A DNA stretch of 64,000 nucleotides from Candidatus Neomicrothrix sp. UBA814 (lineage in GTDB: Bacteria; Actinomycetota; Acidimicrobiia; Acidimicrobiales; Poriferisodalaceae): NCBI GenBank assembly GCA_002296525.1, contig DBIA01000021.1, positions 62,001-126,000 of the forward strand. The letters are read 5' to 3'. A program made the position numbers and the translations under genes. The notes under the pieces are model-generated. The model ran no database searches, was not told the origin of the DNA, and saw nothing but the letters and a program-made list of their open reading frames with translations. Shown in pieces: positions 58,786-64,000 of the stretch; position 1 is the first letter of the stretch, and each line of letters starts with the position of its first letter.

Positions 58786-60696
58786 TCATCTTTCACCAAG
58801 CCCAACTCGACGCTCAAGGCGTTGACTGTACTTCGAGATAACGAAATTAAAGAAAAAGTAAATCATTGCGACGACCAGAATGCCTTCGCGTTTTACACCC
58901 ATGAACTCACTTTGGGCGGGTATGACAGAATTAGCAACTCGTAAGAAGTCAAACAGCCCAATAATTGCTAGGAGGGACGTTTCTTTGAACGATGAAATGA
59001 CTTGACCGACAAGCTGCGGAATCGAAACCGTCAGCGCCTGAGGCAAAACAATGAAACCAGTTCGTTGCGCAGCCGTTAAGCCAATCGCATCGGCTGCTTC
59101 ATATTGGCCTTTCGTAATCGACTGCAAGCCCCCTCTGACATTCTCGGCTAAGTAAGCCGCTGAAAACAGGGTGTATCCCGTTAAAACAGCAGCAAGCTCT
59201 GCCAATTCCATTCCGTCAGGCAAGAAGAGCGGAACCATGACTGAGAAGAAAATCAGAACGCTAATTAAAGGAACGCCGCGGATTACTTCTATGTAGCTAG
59301 TTGACAGCATCCGAAATATCGGGAACTTGGAGGTCCGTCCTAAGGCCAGGAGAACACCCAAGGGAAAGGACAGCACAACCACGATTACGGCTACGAATAG
59401 AGTCAGACCTAAACCACCAAGAAATTCATCTGACTGAAGGTCAAGAGTCGATGGGGTGTTAATCATCGTTGCCAGATAGTGGACGAGAGCCATAACCCCT
59501 ATCCATCCAAGGACTAACTGGCGTCTCTTAGCAACATCACCAATGAAGTTCGGAGCGAGCAAAGCGGCGAAGGCTAGTAACAGGAAACTAATACGAGCCT
59601 TTTGAAGCATCGGGTACCAGCCAAAGAAAGCGGCTACCCAATTGAAGATCGCTACTACAAGTAGCACTGTCGCAGCTATGCGGCCCGCCTCTCCAATATC
59701 GCTTCGAGTTAACAACCAAAGAGCTCCAGCTCCTAGAAGCCCAAAGGCCAAGCCCATTGGTAAGTCGGTTGACATCACATGCCCGTAGTCCAGGGCAGGA
59801 TCTCGAAGAACTACCCAGAACAGTGCGAATGGGCAGATCAACCAAAGCAGATTACTACCAGTCTTCGACATGCGGACATATCGGCTTGAACGAAGGAACT
59901 TACCTAGGAGAAACCCGAGACCAAGAAGTGCCCACATCACCGTCCATGGCATCTGCGTTGAAAACGCAACCGTGGTGCCCGGTTCAGCAATGTAGGTGCC
60001 ATCATCAAACGCATAGTGCCCATAGGGAACAACCCAAAGAGTCAGAATCGCAATTCCGATGCCTACGTAGACAATCGAAGTAATGGGCCACTCAATATGC
60101 CGGCGCTCAGCGGAGCTGAATCGGCTCCAGAGCGCGATTCCAAACCCAAAGAGAACTAACGCCGCAATCCACCAGTTGACACGATCAGCCATCGCCGCGC
60201 CGAAAGATTCACGTTGCAGTGAGCCTGACAGAGTTAGTAATGCCTTTCCTTCAGTGTCCACTAGCACACTGGGTTCCCGAACCAGCACGCACAGGGCTAT
60301 TAATCCACCGACGCCCATGAACCAAGTCCCAAGCCGCCTTAGTGGCAACCCACCCCAATTGGCCCAAATACCAGCACTCAACCCAGCAAGCGCAACGACA
60401 AACCCGAGGGCAACCCAGACCCTCACGTACTGAGACTCTGGATATGAAAGCGTCATCAGGGCACGGAGGTTGGTTCGAACCGCTACCCACTCGCGATTTT
60501 CGCTAAACACGAAATTGAGAACGCCGCGGAGCATGAGGAAAGCAGCTAGCGCTCCCAATATGGTCAAAATAGTATTTGCCCAATTCGAGAAGAGATTTGT
60601 CCTCAACCATTGCCCTACCGAAAGCCTCGGGGCTTCGTTCGGGGAGATGTTTTCCTCCTGTTTCAGCGCTACTGATATTGGGTCTTCTTCTTCCAT
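58786..60696 (-). CDS. Amino-acid ABC transporter permease, AapM type, with extra N-terminal membrane domain
   Basis: The C-terminal ~220 residues are a standard amino-acid permease: FLGGLGLTLFVAVIVVVLSFPLGVLLALG, then YIEVIRGVPLISVLIFFSVM and the EAA loop region ENVRGGLQSITKGQYEAADAIGL. Ahead of this are about 400 residues with some ten further hydrophobic segments, making a 636-residue protein against about 380-400 for AapM of rhizobia. Import of general L-amino acids is the expected role, with AapQ, AapP and AapJ. The extra membrane domain is unexplained. It follows the AapQ-type gene by 1 base. Confidence 0.9.
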   Translation of the reverse strand: MEEEDPISVALKQEENISPNEAPRLSVGQWLRTNLFSNWANTILTILGALAAFLMLRGVLNFVFSENREWVAVRTNLRALMTLSYPESQYVRVWVALGFVVALAGLSAGIWANWGGLPLRRLGTWFMGVGGLIALCVLVREPSVLVDTEGKALLTLSGSLQRESFGAAMADRVNWWIAALVLFGFGIALWSRFSSAERRHIEWPITSIVYVGIGIAILTLWVVPYGHYAFDDGTYIAEPGTTVAFSTQMPWTVMWALLGLGFLLGKFLRSSRYVRMSKTGSNLLWLICPFALFWVVLRDPALDYGHVMSTDLPMGLAFGLLGAGALWLLTRSDIGEAGRIAATVLLVVAIFNWVAAFFGWYPMLQKARISFLLLAFAALLAPNFIGDVAKRRQLVLGWIGVMALVHYLATMINTPSTLDLQSDEFLGGLGLTLFVAVIVVVLSFPLGVLLALGRTSKFPIFRMLSTSYIEVIRGVPLISVLIFFSVMVPLFLPDGMELAELAAVLTGYTLFSAAYLAENVRGGLQSITKGQYEAADAIGLTAAQRTGFIVLPQALTVSIPQLVGQVISSFKETSLLAIIGLFDFLRVANSVIPAQSEFMGVKREGILVVAMIYFFFNFVISKYSQRLERRVGLGER

Positions 60697-60697
60697 A

Positions 60698-62224
60698 TCA
60701 GCGTTCCACGATCTTCATACGGACGTTAAAGAAATTTACAATTACCGATATCGACAACGAACATGAAAGGTAAAAGAACATCCAAATCGAAACAACCGGA
60801 AGGGTTTTACCCGTCTGGTTATAGACCGTCTGACCAACCTGGACAATGTCGCTATATCCGACAGCTATGGCAAGTGATGTGTTCTTAGTCAGGTTTAGGT
60901 ATTGGTTGCCCAGAGGTGGAAGCATCACTCGCAGGGCTTGGGGAATTATCACTCTGCGCAATGCTGTGGAACGCCGAAGTCCTAATGATGCCGCTGCCTC
61001 AGTCTGACCCTTTGGTACGGCCAGAATGCCGCCTCGGACGATCTCAGCAACAAAGGCCGCCGTATAAAACACAACTCCGAAAAACACAGCTGCGAAGCCA
61101 ATTGAAAAATTAAGCCCAGAAGGCCCGTAGTTAGGAAACTTTCCTGTTTGAACGATGTTCGGCAAATCGACATCAAGAGGTCGTCCGCTTCGACCATTAC
61201 CGAACTTATTGCCTAGAACTTCGAAAAGGTCACTGGTCGAATTGATCATCCAACTCGAGAGTCCAGGCCAAAGCACCAAGAAGAAAAATGCGCCTAAGAC
61301 CCCGCCGACGCCCGCAAAGATCATTCGGAAATAGTCGTCATCCGTCAACTTTGCTAATCCAGCAGGTGTGCGTCGGGTATTGAGAAAACCCCGAATCCAG
61401 AAAGCACTTGTTCCTACGCACAAGACCGCTATTACAACTTGGAGGACGCTCTCCGGGACAGACGACACTAGAGACGACAGCGCTTCAAAAATGTTCCCCA
61501 CCCACCCAAAAATTGGGTGAATAAACCAGCCAATGATTGCCACGACGACCATCAGGCCGAATGCAGTCAGAATCGGGTACGACTCTTCCCCAGTTGCGTC
61601 CTGTTGGGCTATGCGACGCTTTCGGACAAAGTTGGCCACCACTAATCCAATTAACAGAACGATTACCCATTGGTAAAAGCCGTCAGCTATATGCACCCTT
61701 GGCATCGAAAGGCCTTTATTGGATATGTGTAGCCATCCGTTGATCGGACCTACCTCGGCCGTTACACGGTCCAAGCTGGCAAAGACTGCTCCGTAAAATA
61801 GAATCTGCACAAGTAACGGGACATTTCGGAGGGTTTCTACGAAGACCGTTCCTATTTTCTTTAAGAGCCAATTGTTCGACAATCTTGCAAGGCCGACTAC
61901 AACCCCCAAAATCGTCGCAACAAGAATGCCCGCTATAGCCATACGCAACGTATTGACCATGCCGACCCAAAGAGCACGACCGCCAGTATCAGGGTCGGTA
62001 TCTATGCCCGATGAAAGGTCAATTCCGGGGTTGACCGACAAGAAGTCATAGTCGGTAGGCACGTTAGAGGCTCGCAAGTTGTCTCCTGCTTGGTTCGCAA
62101 GAAACCAGAGAGCCCCAAGGGTCAATAGAAGCGCCACGATCTGGACGACCCACTTGACCACCGTGACGTCCCGGTAAAGGGGAGGACGTTCATGATGAAT
62201 TGACGGCGGCGAATTAATTGCCAC
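60698..62224 (-). CDS. Amino-acid ABC transporter permease, AapQ type
   Basis: A 508-residue permease. N-terminal helix VVKWVVQIVALLLTLGALWFLA, then GMVNTLRMAIAGILVATILGVVVGLARLS, and VETLRNVPLLVQILFYGAVF, characteristic of the HisM/QM family. The EAA loop is in AEIVRGGILAVPKGQTEAAASLGL and the C-terminal core follows (NQYLNLTKNTSLAIAVGYSDI). A central insertion of about 150 residues with further membrane helices makes it longer than the rhizobial AapQ. Partner of the AapM-type permease. Confidence 0.92.
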   Translation of the reverse strand: MAINSPPSIHHERPPLYRDVTVVKWVVQIVALLLTLGALWFLANQAGDNLRASNVPTDYDFLSVNPGIDLSSGIDTDPDTGGRALWVGMVNTLRMAIAGILVATILGVVVGLARLSNNWLLKKIGTVFVETLRNVPLLVQILFYGAVFASLDRVTAEVGPINGWLHISNKGLSMPRVHIADGFYQWVIVLLIGLVVANFVRKRRIAQQDATGEESYPILTAFGLMVVVAIIGWFIHPIFGWVGNIFEALSSLVSSVPESVLQVVIAVLCVGTSAFWIRGFLNTRRTPAGLAKLTDDDYFRMIFAGVGGVLGAFFFLVLWPGLSSWMINSTSDLFEVLGNKFGNGRSGRPLDVDLPNIVQTGKFPNYGPSGLNFSIGFAAVFFGVVFYTAAFVAEIVRGGILAVPKGQTEAAASLGLRRSTALRRVIIPQALRVMLPPLGNQYLNLTKNTSLAIAVGYSDIVQVGQTVYNQTGKTLPVVSIWMFFYLSCSLSISVIVNFFNVRMKIVER

Positions 62225-62289
62225 GAGCGATTCCTTCTCCGATAAACGCGACAGCCTCGGATTAACGATTGCTTAGCCTAGAGGTAAGA

Positions 62290-62324
62290 AAGGGGCTGAA
62301 GGTCCATTTGACCTTCAGCCCCTT
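62290..62324 (-). terminator. Long hairpin between the binding-protein gene and the permease genes
   Basis: AAGGGGCTGAAGGTC (62290-62304) pairs perfectly over 15 bases with GACCTTCAGCCCCTT (62310-62324), with a 5-base loop. On the minus strand it follows the aapJ-type stop by about 50 bases and is trailed by TCTTACC. Such partial terminators or mRNA-stabilising stems typically keep the binding protein more abundant than the permeases. Confidence 0.8.
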
Positions 62325-62375
62325 CGAGATCCTGATTCAGTAGCCAAGGGCTACTTTCAGAACCAAATGGTTAAA

Positions 62376-63494
62376 TCAGCGCGCTGGTGGTGCGTAAACA
62401 AGACCGCCGGCGGTCCAGGCAGCATTTGCTGACCCTTCTCGACTCAGCCCAACAGGGTTGAGGCTACGGCTATAGATCTCGTCGTAGTTTCCGACCTGCT
62501 TGATCACCTGATAGAAGGCATCTGCTGGAAGGCCCATACCGCTCTGAAGTTCACCTTCGCCACCAAGAAGACGGATGGTTTCGGTGTCGCCACTGGCGAG
62601 CATTTCATCAACGTTGCTTGAGGTCACGCCCTTCTCGTCGGCAATGATGGTCGCATATACAGCCCAGTTAACAGCGTCAGCGAAGGCTGAGTCATTTTGG
62701 CCATATGTCGGGCCAAGCGGCTCCTTCGAGATAGGTGTTGCCGGGAAGATCACCCAGTTCTCACCGTCTGGTTGCTGCTTTGCCTTTCGGCCAACAAGAG
62801 CTGAACCGTCGGTTGTGATGATGTCACAAGCGCCTGAGATGAAGTTGTTGGTGACAGTGTCGAAATCTTCGAAGGTTTGAAGCTCGATACTCACACCTGC
62901 TTCGGAGGCAGCGTCAGCAATGTTCTTTTCAGTGGTGGTACCTGCACTTGTGCAGACAACCGAGCCACCGATATCGGCTACTTGAGAGGATCCAGAGAAT
63001 CCGTCGCTTGCGCGGCCCATTAGTTGCTGACCGTCATAGTAAGTCGTAGGTCCGAAGTCCATGCCGACTTCAGAGTCGCGGCTTTGGGTCCAGGTGGTGT
63101 TACGCATCAAAAGGTCAACGTCACCGGTCTGAACTGCAGTAAAGCGCTCGGCTGCTGTCAAGGAAACAAAGTTGACCTTGTTGGCATCCCCGAGAATGGC
63201 TGCTGCCACAACTCGGCAATAGTCGGCATCAAAGCCAGCCATGCTGCCATCAGCTTGAAGTTCTGAGAACGCTACGGCAGAACCCGACACACCGCAATTA
63301 ACGGTGCCACGGCTCTGGATCGTGTCCAGCAGGCTTTCGCCACTGGCAGCGAGCGTTACTTCAGTCTCCTCTGCTGCGTCTGATGAGCCGCTTGCGCTGC
63401 TGTCATCAGAAGAGTCGCTTCCGCCACAGGCCGAAGCGGCCAATGCGACAGCGAATAACGTGGCAAGCAGTCGCCACATAATGTTTTTCCGCAT
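62376..63494 (-). CDS. Amino-acid ABC transporter substrate-binding lipoprotein (AapJ type)
   Basis: A 372-residue secreted binding protein. The signal peptide is RKNIMWRLLATLFAVALAA with lipobox SAC (Cys23), so it is lipid-anchored on the outer face of the membrane. A Ser/Asp linker follows, then the SBP_bac_3 fold: SRGTVNCGVSGSAVAFSELQ, GFDADYCRVVAAAILGD, VNFVSLTAAERFTAVQTGDVDLLMRNTTWTQSRD and LMGRASDGFSG. The C-terminal FYQVIKQVGNYDEIYSRSL ends as in AapJ. It binds polar or general L-amino acids. First gene of the importer operon. Confidence 0.95.
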   Translation of the reverse strand: MRKNIMWRLLATLFAVALAASACGGSDSSDDSSASGSSDAAEETEVTLAASGESLLDTIQSRGTVNCGVSGSAVAFSELQADGSMAGFDADYCRVVAAAILGDANKVNFVSLTAAERFTAVQTGDVDLLMRNTTWTQSRDSEVGMDFGPTTYYDGQQLMGRASDGFSGSSQVADIGGSVVCTSAGTTTEKNIADAASEAGVSIELQTFEDFDTVTNNFISGACDIITTDGSALVGRKAKQQPDGENWVIFPATPISKEPLGPTYGQNDSAFADAVNWAVYATIIADEKGVTSSNVDEMLASGDTETIRLLGGEGELQSGMGLPADAFYQVIKQVGNYDEIYSRSLNPVGLSREGSANAAWTAGGLVYAPPAR

Positions 63495-63549
63495 CTGTTT
63501 GAGTCCCTCTCTGTTGCGGTTGCCGGTCCCGCGACCAGCATTCTGCTCG

Positions 63550-63616
63550 GTTATGAGACTGAGAACGGTATACGGTCAACAGGGCAAACATTCACCTTGT
63601 GATCTTTTGTTCACAA
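63550..63616 (-). promoter_or_regulatory. Putative promoter and upstream inverted repeat of the amino-acid importer
   Basis: On the minus strand TTGACC (63579-63574) and CATAAC (63555-63550) lie 18 bases apart, an acceptable -35/-10 pair about 55 bases before the binding-protein start. Upstream is the inverted repeat TTGTGA-N8-TCACAA (63597-63616), resembling CRP-type half-sites but with 8 rather than 6 bases between them. It is centred about 60 bases before the likely start of transcription, an activator-like position. Regulation is inferred. Confidence 0.4.
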
Positions 63617-63702
63617 TCTCGTTACCGAGCCGAAACCCTACCAACTAAACGCTCGTTAAACCACGCTGGAGTTGACTTTGTCTATTAGGAGCCCAAGAAA
63701 CC

Positions 63703-64000
63703 ATGGCTGATCCTCAAGATCACGCGATTAGTGCTCGCATCGCCACCGACGCAGGGAGGTTGTTGGTCGATATTCGAGAGCGTCTCTTCAACCAAGGAGC
63801 CGATAGTTGGACTGTTAAAGACACAGGCGACTTAGAAGCTCACCGCTTCATTATGGAGGAACTCAAAAAAGAATTCCCAGAGGATGGGGTGCTCTCTGAG
63901 GAAGGCCGAGATGATCTCGCCCGACTAGATAAGGAGCGAGTGTGGATCGTCGACCCGTTAGATGGAACTCGCGAGTTCGGTGAGCCTGGCCGGTCTGACT
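63703..64000 (+). CDS. Inositol monophosphatase/CysQ-family phosphatase, N-terminal part (cut by window edge)
   Basis: ATG at 63703, with AGGAG eleven bases ahead, opens a frame running off the right edge for 99 codons. It begins MADPQDHAISARIATDAGRLL. The metal-binding core is visible: VKDTGDLEAHRFI (K-x-D/G-D region), GVLSEEG (metal-ligand Glu) and WIVDPLDGTREF (the D-P-L-D-G-T signature). This is the Li-sensitive phosphatase superfamily; the DGTREF variant is more like CysQ (3'-phosphoadenosine-5'-phosphate phosphatase) than classical inositol monophosphatase (DGTxNF). C-terminus outside the window. Confidence 0.85.
   Translation, partial: MADPQDHAISARIATDAGRLLVDIRERLFNQGADSWTVKDTGDLEAHRFIMEELKKEFPEDGVLSEEGRDDLARLDKERVWIVDPLDGTREFGEPGRSD

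Noticed and set aside
60470..60490. GGTTCGAACC, a tRNA T-loop-like sequence
   Set aside because: Lies inside the AapM-type permease and no cloverleaf or acceptor stem pairs around it.

Overview
The window is a chromosomal stretch from an actinobacterium. Base composition is moderate (roughly half G+C by eye). The best guess at class is Acidimicrobiia of a marine or aquatic type. That rests on protein character and gene order: infB-nusA, smc-ftsY-ffh, plsX/acyl carrier protein/rnc/Fpg, a SepIVA-like coiled-coil protein beside a DUF177 protein, and UvrD2 with an HRDC domain. The class is an inference. No rRNA, tRNA, CRISPR array, prophage or insertion sequence was recognised, and no gap without a gene exceeds 300 bases.

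Layout. (1) 1-4474, minus: acyl-CoA/AMP ligase, short-chain dehydrogenase, ferritin-like diiron protein, a winged-helix-like protein and the 5' end of dapA. (2) 4536-6811: a DedA-type membrane protein (plus), then a PfkB sugar kinase and dapB (minus). (3) 6930-25820, minus: the information-processing block pnp, rpsO, ribF, truB, rbfA, infB, nusA, rimP; then ispG, rseP, dxr, cdsA, frr, pyrH, tsf, rpsB. The two parts are separated by a terminator downstream of ispG. (4) 25991-42021: xerC, two small plus-strand genes, rplS, trmD, rimM, khpA, rpsP, ffh, ftsY, smc, a degenerate Fpg paralogue, rnc, an acyl carrier protein, plsX, rpmF, the DUF177 protein, the SepIVA-like protein, coaD, rsmD, and a small plus-strand zinc-ribbon gene. 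(5) 42033-48075: recG and fakA-like (minus), diverging from a cold-shock-like protein and pckG (plus). (6) 48101-57503: a 4-TM protein, a DUF4145-like protein, an alpha-methylacyl-CoA racemase family protein, a tight trio (PPOX flavoprotein, alpha/beta hydrolase, BtuF-like receptor), uvrD2, xthA, a HAD hydrolase and ettA. (7) 57504-57703: an unusual non-coding cluster of eight CGCGCG hexamers ahead of a small zinc-finger gene. (8) 57966-63494, minus: a complete polar amino-acid ABC importer (aapJ-aapQ-aapM-aapP type). The right edge holds the start of an inositol-monophosphatase-family gene.

Most of the window is core housekeeping. Translation initiation and ribosome maturation (IF2, RbfA, RimP, RimM, TrmD, S2, S15, S16, L19, L32, EF-Ts, Frr) sit with co-translational targeting (Ffh, FtsY), chromosome organisation (SMC, XerC), isoprenoid synthesis (IspG, Dxr) and phospholipid synthesis (PlsX, ACP, CdsA). 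The features most worth a second look are the CGCGCG cluster and its zinc-finger gene, an Fpg-family protein that has lost its catalytic and zinc residues in the mutM position, a CdsA with a very large acidic N-terminal extension, and several tiny conserved-looking genes easily missed by gene callers.
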